Shown here: piece after piece, positions 8,375-17,156 of the stretch | How the letters are laid out: each line of letters begins with the position of its first letter | Numbering within the stretch: position 1 is the first letter of the stretch | NCBI RefSeq assembly: GCF_001884065.1 | Contig: NZ_MACH01000080.1 | Span: 41,756 to 105,755, forward strand | DNA: 64,000 bases | Direction of reading: 5' to 3' | Origin: Bacillus proteolyticus | Lineage (GTDB): Bacteria > Bacillota > Bacilli > Bacillales > Bacillaceae_G | Made by a program: the position numbers and the translations under genes | Notes under the pieces: generated by a model | Told to the model about the DNA's origin: nothing | Seen by the model: only the letters and a program-made list of their open reading frames with translations | The model's database searches: none

Positions 8375-9595
8375 ATGAAAAAATTTCCATTTAAAGTGTT
8401 AACTTTAGCTACTCTGGCAACGGTTATAACTGCTACTACCGGTAACACTATTCATGCATTTGCACAAGAAAAGACCGCTCAAGAACAAAAAGTAGAGAAT
8501 TATAAATTAGGGCCTGAGGGACTGAAGAAAGCATTGGCTGAAACAGGATCTCATATTCTTGTAATGGATTTATACGCAAAAACAATGATTAAACAACCGA
8601 ATGTAAATCTATCCAATATTGATTTAGGTTCAGAAGGAGGAGAATTAATCAAAAACATTCACCTTAATCAGGAACTGTCGCGAATCAATGCTAATTATTG
8701 GCTAGATACAGCGAAACCAAAGATTCAAAAAACAGCACGTAATATTGTAAATTACGATGAACAATTTCAAAATTATTACGACACATTAGTAGATACTGTA
8801 CAAAAGAAAGATAAGGCAGGCTTAAAAGAGGGTATAAATGATTTAATAACTACAATTAATACAAATTCAAAAGAGGTTACAGAAGTAATTAAGATGTTAC
8901 AGGACTTCAAAGCAAAACTATATACAAATTCTACAGATTTTAAAAATAATGTAGGCGGCCCAGATGGAAAAGGTGGATTAACGGCACTATTAGCGGGTCA
9001 ACAAGCGCTAATTCCACAACTTCAAGCTGAAATTGAGAAGCTACATTCTACTCAGAAAGAACATTTTGACAATGTATTAGCATGGTCAATTGGCGGTGGA
9101 TTAGGAGCAGTCATTTTAGTTATTGGCGCTATTGCAGGAGCGGTAGTGATTGTTGTGACTGGCGGTACAGCAACACCAGCTGTTGTTGGTGGCCTTACAG
9201 CTCTTGGTGCAGCTGGAATTGGTTTAGGAACAGCAGCTGGTGTCACGGCATCTAAGCATATGGACTCCTATAACGAAATTTCTAACAAAATGGGACAATT
9301 AAGTACAAAAGCTGATCTCGCTAGCCAAGCTGTTATTTCGCTTACTAACGCGAAAGACACTTTGGCATATCTGTATCAGACAGTGGATCAAGCGATACTG
9401 TCTCTAACGAATATTCAACAACAATGGAATAAAATGGGAGCTAATTATACAGATTTGTATGATAATATCGACCAAATGCAAGAGCATAAACTCTCGTTGA
9501 TACCTGATGATTTAAAGGCTGCTAAACAAAGTTGGAATGATATTCATAAAGATGCAGAATTCATTTCGAAAGATATTGCTTTTAAACAAGAATAG
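8375..9595 (+). CDS. hblD: Haemolysin BL lytic component L1
   Basis: The secreted second lytic subunit of the HBL toxin. AAGGAGA lies seven bases before ATG 8375, giving MKKFPFKVLTLATLAT, so the in-frame ATG at 8357 is rejected. A signal peptide of about 30 residues ends near FAQEK. A long glycine/alanine/valine hydrophobic stretch at about residues 230-290 (SIGGGLGAVILVIGAIAG and following) is the likely membrane-inserting hairpin. The helical bundle continues to residue 406. It lies in the operon between hblC and hblA (37-base gap). Confidence 0.95.
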   Translation: MKKFPFKVLTLATLATVITATTGNTIHAFAQEKTAQEQKVENYKLGPEGLKKALAETGSHILVMDLYAKTMIKQPNVNLSNIDLGSEGGELIKNIHLNQELSRINANYWLDTAKPKIQKTARNIVNYDEQFQNYYDTLVDTVQKKDKAGLKEGINDLITTINTNSKEVTEVIKMLQDFKAKLYTNSTDFKNNVGGPDGKGGLTALLAGQQALIPQLQAEIEKLHSTQKEHFDNVLAWSIGGGLGAVILVIGAIAGAVVIVVTGGTATPAVVGGLTALGAAGIGLGTAAGVTASKHMDSYNEISNKMGQLSTKADLASQAVISLTNAKDTLAYLYQTVDQAILSLTNIQQQWNKMGANYTDLYDNIDQMQEHKLSLIPDDLKAAKQSWNDIHKDAEFISKDIAFKQE

Positions 9596-9632
9596 AATTT
9601 TATAATCATAACCTATATTGGAGGAATATAAA

Positions 9633-10760
9633 ATGATTAAAAAAATCCCGTACAAACTAATCGTTGCATCAGCTCTTTTAACTATGACAACAACTTCTAT
9701 AGTCTCACCAGTAGCAGCTTTTGCAAGTGAAATTGAACAAACTAACAATGGAGATACGGCTCTTTCAGCAAATGAAGCGAAGATGAAAGAAACTTTGCAA
9801 AAGGCTGGGTTATTTGCAAAATCTATGAATGCTTATTCTTATATGTTAATTAAAAATCCAGATGTGAACTTTGAAGGGATTACTATTAATGGATATGTAG
9901 ATTTACCTGGTAGAATTGTACAAGATCAAAAGAATGCAAGGGCACATGCTGTTACATGGGATACGAAGGTGAAAAAACAGCTTTTAGATACATTGACGGG
10001 TATTATTGAATACGATACAACATTTGACAATTATTATGACACAATGGTAGATGCGATTAATACAGGAGATGGAGATACTTTAAAAGAAGGGATTACAGAT
10101 TTACGAGGTGAAATTCAACAAAATCAAAAGTATGCACAACAATTAATAGAAGAATTAACTAAATTAAGAGACTCTATTGGACAAGATGTTAGAGCATTTG
10201 GAAGCAATAAAGATCTCTTACAGTCGATTTTAAAAAACCAAGGTGTAGATGTTGAGGCTGATCAAAAGCGTCTAGATGAAGTTTTAGGATCAGTAAACTA
10301 TTATAAACAATTAGAATCTGATGGGTTTGATGTAATGAAGGGTGCCATTTTGGGCCTACCGTTAATTGGCGGTATTATAGTGGGTGTAGCAAGAGATAAT
10401 TTAGGCAAGTTAGAGCCTTTATTAGCACAATTACGTCAGACTGTAGATTATAAAGTAACATTAAATCGTGTAGTTGGAGTTGCTTACAATAATATTAGTG
10501 AAATGCATAAGGCGCTTGATGATGCTATTAATTCTCTTACTTATATGTCCACGCAGTGGCATGATTTGGATTCTCAATATTCGGGAGTACTTGGACATAT
10601 TGAAACTGCATCTCAAAAAGTGGATCAAAATAAATTTAAATTCTTAAAACCTAACTTGAATGCAGCGAAAGACAGTTGGAAAACATTACACACAGATGCG
10701 GTCACTTTAAAAGAAGGAATCAAAGAATTAAAAGTGGAGCCTGTTACTCCGCAAAAATAA
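9633..10760 (+). CDS. hblA: Haemolysin BL binding component B
   Basis: The cell-binding subunit of HBL. The start at 9633 has GGAGGA eight bases upstream; the earlier in-frame codon at 9618 lacks a site. The signal peptide ends near AFASEIEQ (about residue 31). The Bacillus_HBL domain fills the rest, with a hydrophobic beta-tongue (GAILGLPLIGGIIVGVA) at about 230-250. Its 375 residues match known B components. The downstream hblB is a close paralogue, and a hairpin lies between them. Confidence 0.95.
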   Translation: MIKKIPYKLIVASALLTMTTTSIVSPVAAFASEIEQTNNGDTALSANEAKMKETLQKAGLFAKSMNAYSYMLIKNPDVNFEGITINGYVDLPGRIVQDQKNARAHAVTWDTKVKKQLLDTLTGIIEYDTTFDNYYDTMVDAINTGDGDTLKEGITDLRGEIQQNQKYAQQLIEELTKLRDSIGQDVRAFGSNKDLLQSILKNQGVDVEADQKRLDEVLGSVNYYKQLESDGFDVMKGAILGLPLIGGIIVGVARDNLGKLEPLLAQLRQTVDYKVTLNRVVGVAYNNISEMHKALDDAINSLTYMSTQWHDLDSQYSGVLGHIETASQKVDQNKFKFLKPNLNAAKDSWKTLHTDAVTLKEGIKELKVEPVTPQK

Positions 10761-10858
10761 GGAAACATTAATTCTGTTGCAAAGTCACCTAAAACATAGA
10801 GAATCTATGATTACGTTGTTAAATAGTAATGCGACAATTAATAAATCCTTATACACCA

Positions 10859-10892
10859 GAAAGGCGGAGTCTCATTAATGACTTCGCCTTTC
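10859..10892 (+). terminator. Hairpin between hblA and hblB, partial terminator
   Basis: GAAAGGCGGAGTC pairs with GACTTCGCCTTTC (one mismatch) around an 8-base loop, with a modest T-rich tail. It could stop most transcription before hblB and so lower B' expression relative to B. Confidence 0.65.
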
Positions 10893-10933
10893 GTCTTTAT
10901 AAAATTTGTACCCAGATACCAAGATAACCGTGC

Positions 10934-10990
10934 TGTATTGCAGATTTTCAAAAAATTTGAAAGATGTCGCTTTTAAAGAAGAATAGAATT
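10934..10990 (+). repeat. Fossil of the hblD 3' end in front of hblB
   Basis: Read in one frame this stretch ends IADFQKNLKDVAFKEE followed by TAG at 10984-10986. It matches the end of HblD (DAEFISKDIAFKQE and TAG), and both are followed by GAATT and a similar ribosome-site region. It indicates that hblB arose when a unit running from the hblD tail through hblA was duplicated in tandem. Confidence 0.75.
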
Positions 10991-11022
10991 AAAAAACAAA
11001 ACCTATATAGGAGAAGTATAAA

Positions 11023-12423
11023 ATGATGAAAAAAATCCCTTATAAAATACTCGCTGTATCGACATTTTTAACTATGACAACAACTTATGCAGTTACACCG
11101 GTAGCAGCTTTTGCAAGTGAAATTGAACAAACTAACAATGGAAATATGTCTCTTTCAGCAAATGAAGAACAGATGATAAAAACTGTGCAAGATGCTGGGT
11201 TATTTGTAAAATCTATGAATGAATATTCTTATTTGTTAATGAATAATCCGGATGTGAGTTTTGAAGGAATTACTATTAATGGGTATGCAGATTTACCTAG
11301 TAAAATTGTACAAGATCAAAACAATGCAAGAGCACATGCAGTTTCATGGAATACGAAAGTAAAAAAACAGCTTTTAGATACATTGACAGGTATTATTGAA
11401 TACGATACAAAATTTGAAAATCATTATGAAACATTAGTAGAGGCGATCAATACTGGGAATGGAGATACTTTAAAAAAAAGGATTACAGATTTACGGGGGG
11501 GAATTCAACAAAATCAAAAGTCTGCAAAAGTATTAATAGAAGAATTAACTAAATTTAAAAATGCTATTGGAGAAGATGTTAGAGTATTTGGAAGCCATAA
11601 AGAGACCTTGCAGTCTATTTTAAAAAACCAAGGAGCTGCGGTTGAGGATGATCAAAAGCATTTAGAGGACCTTTTAGGGCAAATAAACTATCAGAAAGAC
11701 ATAGAATCTAAGGGCTTAGACATGGTAAAGATCCCCTTTCTCCCAACATTGATTGCTGGTGGGATAATGATAGGTGATGCAAGAGGTAAGTTAGGCTGGC
11801 TAGAGCCGGAATTAGCAAAATTACGTCAGAATGTAGATTATAAGATAACATTAAATCGTGTAGTAGGAGTTGCGTTTCATAATATTAGTGATATGCATAG
11901 TGCGATTGATAGTGCTATTACTGCTCTTACTTTTATGTCCACGCAATGGGATGATTTAGACTCTCAATATTCGGGCGTACTGGGACATATTGATACAGCT
12001 AATCAAAAAGCTGATCAAAATAGATATAAATTCTTAGTACCTAACTTGAATGCAGCAAAAGATAGTTGGAAAACAATAAGAACAGATGTTGTCACATTAC
12101 AAGAAGGGATAAAAATTGCAGAGAAAAAAGAACAAGATTTTATGAATCAGCTTCGTCCATCAAGCGTTTCCTACTTTTATAAAAAAATTCATAACGCATA
12201 TACATTTGAAATAAAGACCGGATCAAATGCACCAAATGCGTCTTATAAAGTTATGAATTTAACTAAAAACACGGTTCATAATATGTGGGGTGGAGGACCA
12301 AATACAAGCATGTGGGCTGACTGGCTTTCATTTAATCTAAAAGATGAATTTGCGGTGGTAGCAGTAGTGGATGGAAAAGAATATGTTGTATATAAAGACA
12401 AAGTAGAAAATATAATGAACTGA
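11023..12423 (+). CDS. hblB: Haemolysin BL component B'
   Basis: A close paralogue of HblA: the signal peptide, the Bacillus_HBL domain and the beta-tongue region (PFLPTLIAGGIMIGDARG) align throughout. It differs by a C-terminal extension of about 85 residues (from near 382), a basic and aromatic segment with MWGGGPNTSMWADW. B' is thought to modulate the HBL complex and is dispensable for pore formation. Two ATGs (11023, 11026) follow TAGGAGAAG; either could serve. Length 466 residues is as in other strains. A hairpin terminator follows. Confidence 0.92.
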   Translation: MMKKIPYKILAVSTFLTMTTTYAVTPVAAFASEIEQTNNGNMSLSANEEQMIKTVQDAGLFVKSMNEYSYLLMNNPDVSFEGITINGYADLPSKIVQDQNNARAHAVSWNTKVKKQLLDTLTGIIEYDTKFENHYETLVEAINTGNGDTLKKRITDLRGGIQQNQKSAKVLIEELTKFKNAIGEDVRVFGSHKETLQSILKNQGAAVEDDQKHLEDLLGQINYQKDIESKGLDMVKIPFLPTLIAGGIMIGDARGKLGWLEPELAKLRQNVDYKITLNRVVGVAFHNISDMHSAIDSAITALTFMSTQWDDLDSQYSGVLGHIDTANQKADQNRYKFLVPNLNAAKDSWKTIRTDVVTLQEGIKIAEKKEQDFMNQLRPSSVSYFYKKIHNAYTFEIKTGSNAPNASYKVMNLTKNTVHNMWGGGPNTSMWADWLSFNLKDEFAVVAVVDGKEYVVYKDKVENIMN

Positions 12424-12438
12424 ACCTGAAAATGAATG

Positions 12439-12466
12439 AGCAAAAAGAAAGAGCTTTTTTTGCTTT
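12439..12466 (+). terminator. Terminator of the hbl operon
   Basis: AGCAAAAA pairs with TTTTTGCT around a purine-rich loop, with the T run forming part of the stem. It starts 15 bases after the hblB stop. Confidence 0.6.
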
Positions 12467-12530
12467 AGTAATTGTCAACTTTTTTATTTGATAGACGTGT
12501 AAATAGACTACTATTTTAGTAAGTCGATGA

Positions 12531-12638
12531 AAAATTTGTCGAAGTATTGAATATTTAAACCGCGTAGGCAAAACATTTAAATATACGCCTAAAGGTCCAG
12601 AAGGCCTTATTGAAAGTGACGTATATACGGAAGTTTAA
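12531..12638 (+). pseudogene. C-terminal fragment of an unrecognised gene
   Basis: A 35-codon frame without a start reads EYLNRVGKTFKYTPKGPEG and ends ESDVYTEV before TAA. The composition looks like genuine protein, but the upstream part is gone. It lies between the hbl terminator and sspE and may mark a deletion scar. Confidence 0.3.
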
Positions 12639-12701
12639 AAATAAAATTAAGGATAGCTTTTAAATGGATTGGCTACAATATTGATTGTGGAGGTGAGAAA
12701 G

Positions 12702-12983
12702 GTGAACAAAAAACAACAAGGTTACAATAAGGCAACTTCTGGTGCTAGCATCCAAAGTACAAATGCTAGCTATGGTACAGAATTCGCAACTGAAACAAAT
12801 GTACAAGCAGTAAAACAAGCGAATGCACAGGCTGAGGCAAAGAAAGCACAAGCTTCAGGTGCACAAAGTGCGAATGCTAGTTATGGTACAGAATTTGCAA
12901 CTGAAACGGATGTGCATGCAGTGAAACAAGCGAATGCACAAGCTGAGGCAAAAAAATCCCAATCTTCTAGTTCTAATCAATAA
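12702..12983 (+). CDS. sspE: Gamma-type small acid-soluble spore protein
   Basis: A storage protein of the spore core that is degraded by the GPR protease on germination to supply amino acids. The 93 residues hold two near-identical repeats of about 28 residues ([13 protein letters not shown] then [14 protein letters not shown]), each with a TEFATET cleavage site for GPR. It is rich in Gln, Ala and Asn and has no tryptophan. GTG 12702 lies six bases after GGAGGTG; an earlier in-frame ATG at 12669 is rejected. Expression should be sigma-G dependent in the forespore. Two terminator hairpins follow. Confidence 0.93.
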   Translation: MNKKQQGYNKATSGASIQSTNASYGTEFATETNVQAVKQANAQAEAKKAQASGAQSANASYGTEFATETDVHAVKQANAQAEAKKSQSSSSNQ

Positions 12984-12989
12984 TGAAGG

Positions 12990-13024
12990 AAAAAGACTTC
13001 TCTATCTTAAGAGAAGTCTTTTCT
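12990..13024 (+). terminator. First terminator after sspE
   Basis: AAAAGACTTCTC pairs exactly with GAGAAGTCTTTT around an 8-base loop, ending in T residues. Confidence 0.9.
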
Positions 13025-13028
13025 CAGA

Positions 13029-13061
13029 CCGTGGAGAAAGTCTTCTCCACGGCCTATTTTT
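13029..13061 (+). terminator. Second terminator after sspE
   Basis: CCGTGGAGAA pairs exactly with TTCTCCACGG around AGTC, followed by CCTATTTTT. With the first hairpin it gives a double stop between sspE and the convergent DUF1259 gene. Confidence 0.75.
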
Positions 13062-13080
13062 GTGTCTGAGCCTTTATTGA

Positions 13081-13180
13081 AGGGGTACCGCCAGCATTTT
13101 TGAAAAAACAAGCTAAGCAAAAAATATAATAAGCCGCCCATATGGACAGCTCATTTACATAATTCTCATTATCGGAATTC
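13081..13180 (-). repeat. 100-bp dispersed repeat, copy A
   Basis: The reverse complement matches 31581-31680 at roughly 85 percent by eye, with few gaps. Shared blocks include GAGAATTATGTAAATGAGCT and CAAAAATGCTGGCG. The copies are inverted with respect to each other. The family is not recognised. Confidence 0.7.
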
Positions 13181-13218
13181 AATGTATCTAGAAATGAATA
13201 AATATGATCTACTTAACA

Positions 13219-13635
13219 TTAGCCTCCGTTATCAGTAATTGGATAACTACTTAAAACAGAAAAGGAATTTGCCAGTTTTTTTGCAAAACTTAATGGTGGT
13301 TCAACAGATTGGATATGAATATACATAATCAATGGTTTCATATATAACCAATGATTATGTAAGGCGCTAACAATAATCCCTTGTTGAACAATTGATTGTA
13401 TAAATAAAGGAATTTCTTCTTGTAAAATAGCGATTTCCCCTAAGTTCAACGCATTGCCATTTTGATCTAACGATTCAAAAGATATCCCAACCGGTATCAC
13501 AGAGGTGCTTGGTCGTCCTTGAACAAACACTTTAATATTACGACGCAAGGAGACAGAACAAACACCCTGATTTATGTTGCTCTTTCCATTAAAAATTTTA
13601 GCAAATTGCTCACAAAGGAAATTAAGGTTGTTCAT
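13219..13635 (-). CDS. DUF1259 (LppY/LpqO-like) protein
   Basis: The 138 residues correspond to one DUF1259 domain: SLRRNIKVFVQGRPSTS, PVGISFESLDQNGNALNLGE, IVSALHNHWLYMKPLIMYIH and PLSFAKKLANSFSVL. The conserved ALHNHW motif suggests a metal-binding or folding site, but the biochemical role of the family is not known. Many members have two domains and a lipoprotein signal; this one is a short single-domain form without a signal peptide. A ribosome site (AAGGGGC) precedes the ATG. It stands alone and converges on sspE. Confidence 0.7.
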   Translation of the reverse strand: MNNLNFLCEQFAKIFNGKSNINQGVCSVSLRRNIKVFVQGRPSTSVIPVGISFESLDQNGNALNLGEIAILQEEIPLFIQSIVQQGIIVSALHNHWLYMKPLIMYIHIQSVEPPLSFAKKLANSFSVLSSYPITDNGG

Positions 13636-13741
13636 AAATCTGATGCCCCTTTCTTAGCAGATAAAAGTTACTTCATAAATATTAATACTCGTCCATTAGC
13701 TTTTATATAAGTAATTTAAGAAATTCCCATAAAGAAAAGAC

Positions 13742-14070
13742 ACCCATATATGAAGTGAACCCAAATAGTGGTACATGAAAAAACATCTTCTGAATTCGCA
13801 TACTAAGTATGCAAATTCAACGGAGGTGTTTTTTATTTGAAGGGAAGGGTACATTGCCCAGAAGAAGTAAAGTGGAAAGGGATTGAGTTGAAAAAGGATG
13901 ACTATTCAAATCGTACCATTATGGAAATACTCGAAATTAAAAATGTTTCCCCAATTTAGACATGGATGAAATGGTATCGTACAGATCCAACTTATTATTT
14001 TCAACAACCTGTAGGAAAACAATATCCTTTTGGAAATGGGCCGAAAGAGCTAAGCGAATTGGGCAGATGG
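13742..14070 (+). mobile_element. Degenerate IS3-like element, left end and OrfA fragment (copy 2)
   Basis: It has the same organisation as the copy at 4326: ATGAAGTGAAC, a hairpin ending GGAGGTGTTTTTT, then TTG 13837 starting MKGRVHCPEEVKWKGIEL. The OrfA-like frame continues KDDYSNRTIMEILEIKN (helix-turn-helix), meets TAG at 13957, and goes on with TWMKWYRTDPTYYFQQ up to about 14070. OrfB is absent. The rest of the gap to 14331 holds the dyad operator and promoter of the next gene. Confidence 0.7.
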
Positions 14071-14138
14071 TTTAGGTGTTTTGATATGTGTCCCGTTTTC
14101 TGGTTCACTTCAACTTCAAAATGGTGTGTTTTCTTTTT

Positions 14139-14160
14139 TACCTTACAAAATTGTAAGGTA
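14139..14160. promoter_or_regulatory. Dyad operator of the BceAB-like transporter
   Basis: TACCTTACAA and TTGTAAGGTA form a perfect 10-bp inverted repeat with a 2-base spacer. It contains TTACA-N4-TGTAA, the form reported for BceR-type response regulators. It lies 170 bases upstream of the ABC ATPase start. No two-component genes are present nearby, so the regulator must be encoded elsewhere. Confidence 0.6.
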
Positions 14161-14331
14161 AATGTAAGAGAAATCGAATGAACAGATTTTAGAAAGATGA
14201 GAATATTAAGGGGTGATATAATTCATATTTCTTTTTAGTTCGAAAAGTTAAAAAATTTAAGGGTTTATATGACAAAAAGATAAGAAATATGTGAGAAATT
14301 TATTCTATACAAAAGGGATGGAGTGAAAGAG

Positions 14332-15099
14332 ATGTCAACAAATGTAGTTACTGTAGAAAGTGTAGAAAAAACGTATGGGAAAAGAAATGAGAATCAGTCA
14401 AAAGCATTAAGGGGTGTTTCATTAAGTATTAAAGAAGGGGAGTTTGTAGGGATTATGGGTCCTTCTGGATCTGGAAAAACGACATTACTAAATGTAATTA
14501 GTACACTTGATCAAGCGACAGGTGGAAGTGTAACAATAGCTGGCACAAATATTACTTCTATGAAGGGTAATGCATTATCAGATTTTCGTTCTCAAAAATT
14601 AGGATTTATTTTTCAAGATTTTAACTTACTAGAGAATTTATCAATTTATGAAAATATCGCTTTACCACTTTCTCTGCAAGGTGTACCGTCAAGTGAAATT
14701 ACTGGGAAGGTAAATGGAGTAGCAAAGAAATTAGGGATTACTGAAATTTTAACAAAATATCCGACTGCTGTTTCTGGAGGACAAAAGCAAAGAACAGCGG
14801 CAGCACGAGCTTTAGTACATAATCCAGCAATCGTATTAGCAGATGAACCGACTGGGGCACTTGATAGTAAAAACGCAAAAAGCTTATTAGAAGCGATGCA
14901 AGATTTACATGAAAATCACAATGTAAGTATTTTGATGGTTACACATGATGCATTTAGTGCAAGTTATTGTGAACGTATTTTATTCATTCAAGATGGTCTT
15001 CTTTATAAAGAATTAAAGCGTCAAGGAACACGAGAAAGTTTCTATCAAGACATTTTAGGTGTGCTTGCTCATATGGGCTCAGCAACTGAGTCTAAGTAA
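14332..15099 (+). CDS. ABC transporter ATP-binding protein, BceA-like
   Basis: This is the ATPase of a peptide-antibiotic detoxification or macrolide-type export system. It has a Walker A GPSGSGKTT, a signature SGGQKQR, a Walker B IVLADEPTGALD and an H-loop VTHDAF. The 255-residue single domain and the partner, a ten-helix permease with a large extracellular loop, fit the BceAB/BcrAB-like family, which removes antibiotics such as bacitracin from lipid targets. ATG 14332 is eight bases after GGAG, so I reject the GTG at 14323. The permease follows after 14 bases. Confidence 0.85.
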   Translation: MSTNVVTVESVEKTYGKRNENQSKALRGVSLSIKEGEFVGIMGPSGSGKTTLLNVISTLDQATGGSVTIAGTNITSMKGNALSDFRSQKLGFIFQDFNLLENLSIYENIALPLSLQGVPSSEITGKVNGVAKKLGITEILTKYPTAVSGGQKQRTAAARALVHNPAIVLADEPTGALDSKNAKSLLEAMQDLHENHNVSILMVTHDAFSASYCERILFIQDGLLYKELKRQGTRESFYQDILGVLAHMGSATESK

Positions 15100-15113
15100 G
15101 GGGGCGAGACTAT

Positions 15114-16997
15114 ATGTTATTCAAATTATCACGTCATAGTATGAAAAAGATGTTAAAAGATTATATGGTTTTACTTATTGGTCTCGTTATTAGTATTAGT
15201 ATCTTCTACATGTTCCAAACGATGGCGATGAATAGTGAATTTACGAAAGATAATAGTCTCATTAGTAGTATTAGACTCGTCTTCTGGGTTGGTGCAATAT
15301 TGCTTGCTTTCATTACAGTTTTTTACATCATATATGCCAATTCTTTCTTACTCACATTAAGAAGAAAAGAACTTGGTATGTACATGATGCTTGGCGCGAA
15401 AAAGAAAAAAGTAGCACAGTTATTATTTATTGAGACTTTTGGTATGGGTATTGTCAGTATTATTATTGGGATTTTAGTAGGGATGTTACTTGCTAGTGTA
15501 GCAGGGAATTTTTTAATGAATGGAATGGAAATTTCAGCAAAAGGTAATTACGCATCTGTGTACACACCAGCTATATTAGTTACATCTATTTTCTTCTTAA
15601 TATTATTTTTCATTACTGGTCTAATGAATAGTATCCGATTATTACGTAAAACAGAATTAGAGTTAATACGTGAAGATGAAACACAAGATGAAGTGAAAAA
15701 AAGTAAAACTCGCACAGTTATTATGACAGTACTAGGTGTATTGCTAGTAAGTACAGGATACTATTTTATGGTAAATATAAAAATGTTTGCTGAACTAGGC
15801 TTTATAATAGCGACAATTGTTACGACATTAGGAACGTATTTCATTTTTAGTTCGTTACTCCCACTTTTTGTAATGAAAATTAAGGGGAATAAAAAACGAA
15901 ATGAAACGGGATTAAATAGTTTTACTTATGCACAGTTACGTTTTCGAGTAACTAGTTTATCGAGAGTATTAGGCACTGTAGCGATGTTAATTGCATTAGG
16001 CGCAGGTGCGATGACGGCAGGTATGGCGTTCCAAAAAAATGTAGGTATTATGACAGACTTTTCTCGTGTATATGATGTTGTAATTCATGATCCAAATGAA
16101 CAAGATAAAGCTTCATTAAAAGAAATGGAAATCGTTGAAGAAAGCAAGTACAAGTATAAAGTAGATGGAGAAGCGGTTTATTATTTACGTAACGACTTAA
16201 CTGCTAAACCACCACTTGTTTCAGATCACTTTGATACAAAAACTTTAAAAGAGCCTGCTCGTAAACGTGTGGCTGAACCTTTAACTGAACCTGTCTATTC
16301 TGCTTTAGAAGCTCCTGAAGCAGCGAATAAGCTTCCTCGTATGCCAAAAGATTGGGAAGATGCAGTTGTAAGAGAAATACAAATTACACATAATCAATTT
16401 AATGGAAAACCTGTAAGAATTGCAGATGAAGAACACTATAAAGGAATTCAAGGAACAGAACACACTGTAACATTAGCAAAAGTAGATGATATGAAAAAAT
16501 ATAAACCGTTGTTAATCGAAATAGATAAGAGACAAAAAGAACAAATTGAAAAAACAACAGGTACAAAAGTAGACTTATTTACGAAAATGACAATTTATCA
16601 ATTTATGAACAGTTTCATGAGTGGGACAATGTTTATGGGATTTTTCCTCGGAATTGCCTTTTTAGCAATGATGGCAAGTTCTCTTATGTTTAAAATATTA
16701 ACGGGTGCTTCTCGTGACGTACGCCGTTATGAAATGTTAAGAAAAATCGGTGTGAGACGTAGTATGTTAACAAAGAGTATATATAAAGAAATTTCATATT
16801 TATTTATCTTCCCAGCGATTATTGGAATTTCCCACGTGTTAGTAGGGCTTAACTTATTTAGCTTTATATTAGTTGACCCGTTTGTAAAGGTGTGGGTGCC
16901 AATAGGGATTTTCTTAGTCATTTATTTCATCTATTACTGGATTACCGTCCAACTTTATAAAGGTATGGTAATGCCGAAAGAAGAAGTAGCGAAATAA
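15114..16997 (+). CDS. ABC transporter permease, BceB-like
   Basis: The 627-residue integral membrane protein has about ten predicted helices. Helices 1-4 lie within residues 20-190, two or more between 195 and 320, a large extracellular domain covers about 320-510, and the last three helices end the protein. That layout, with FtsX-type regions, is typical of BceB permeases, whose extracellular loop senses peptide antibiotics and signals to a BceS-type kinase. A GGGGGCG site precedes ATG. No kinase/regulator pair is adjacent. A terminator follows. Confidence 0.85.
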   Translation: MLFKLSRHSMKKMLKDYMVLLIGLVISISIFYMFQTMAMNSEFTKDNSLISSIRLVFWVGAILLAFITVFYIIYANSFLLTLRRKELGMYMMLGAKKKKVAQLLFIETFGMGIVSIIIGILVGMLLASVAGNFLMNGMEISAKGNYASVYTPAILVTSIFFLILFFITGLMNSIRLLRKTELELIREDETQDEVKKSKTRTVIMTVLGVLLVSTGYYFMVNIKMFAELGFIIATIVTTLGTYFIFSSLLPLFVMKIKGNKKRNETGLNSFTYAQLRFRVTSLSRVLGTVAMLIALGAGAMTAGMAFQKNVGIMTDFSRVYDVVIHDPNEQDKASLKEMEIVEESKYKYKVDGEAVYYLRNDLTAKPPLVSDHFDTKTLKEPARKRVAEPLTEPVYSALEAPEAANKLPRMPKDWEDAVVREIQITHNQFNGKPVRIADEEHYKGIQGTEHTVTLAKVDDMKKYKPLLIEIDKRQKEQIEKTTGTKVDLFTKMTIYQFMNSFMSGTMFMGFFLGIAFLAMMASSLMFKILTGASRDVRRYEMLRKIGVRRSMLTKSIYKEISYLFIFPAIIGISHVLVGLNLFSFILVDPFVKVWVPIGIFLVIYFIYYWITVQLYKGMVMPKEEVAK

Positions 16998-17010
16998 AAT
17001 AGTTTAATGG

Positions 17011-17043
17011 AAAAGTCCTTGTATGAAAACAAGGGCTTTTTTA
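17011..17043 (+). terminator. Terminator of the BceAB-like operon
   Basis: AAAGTCCTTG pairs with CAAGGGCTTT (one G-U) around an 8-base loop, followed by TTT. Confidence 0.85.
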
Positions 17044-17156
17044 ATAGGATGTTCTTTATAAAGAAGGAAAAGATTGGATAATAGTCGAAAAATATAACAA
17101 GACTTCCGAGAAATGACTGAAATAATACTATTTTGTCGAGAGAAAGGATATTACGT

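Noticed and set aside
13146-13172. ATAATTCTCATTATC as a Fur box
   Set aside because: It matches only part of the 7-1-7 pattern and lies inside the dispersed repeat, far from any iron gene.
13966-14181. 71-codon frame after the second IS remnant
   Set aside because: Its first third is the OrfA relic and the rest is non-coding DNA that includes the dyad operator.
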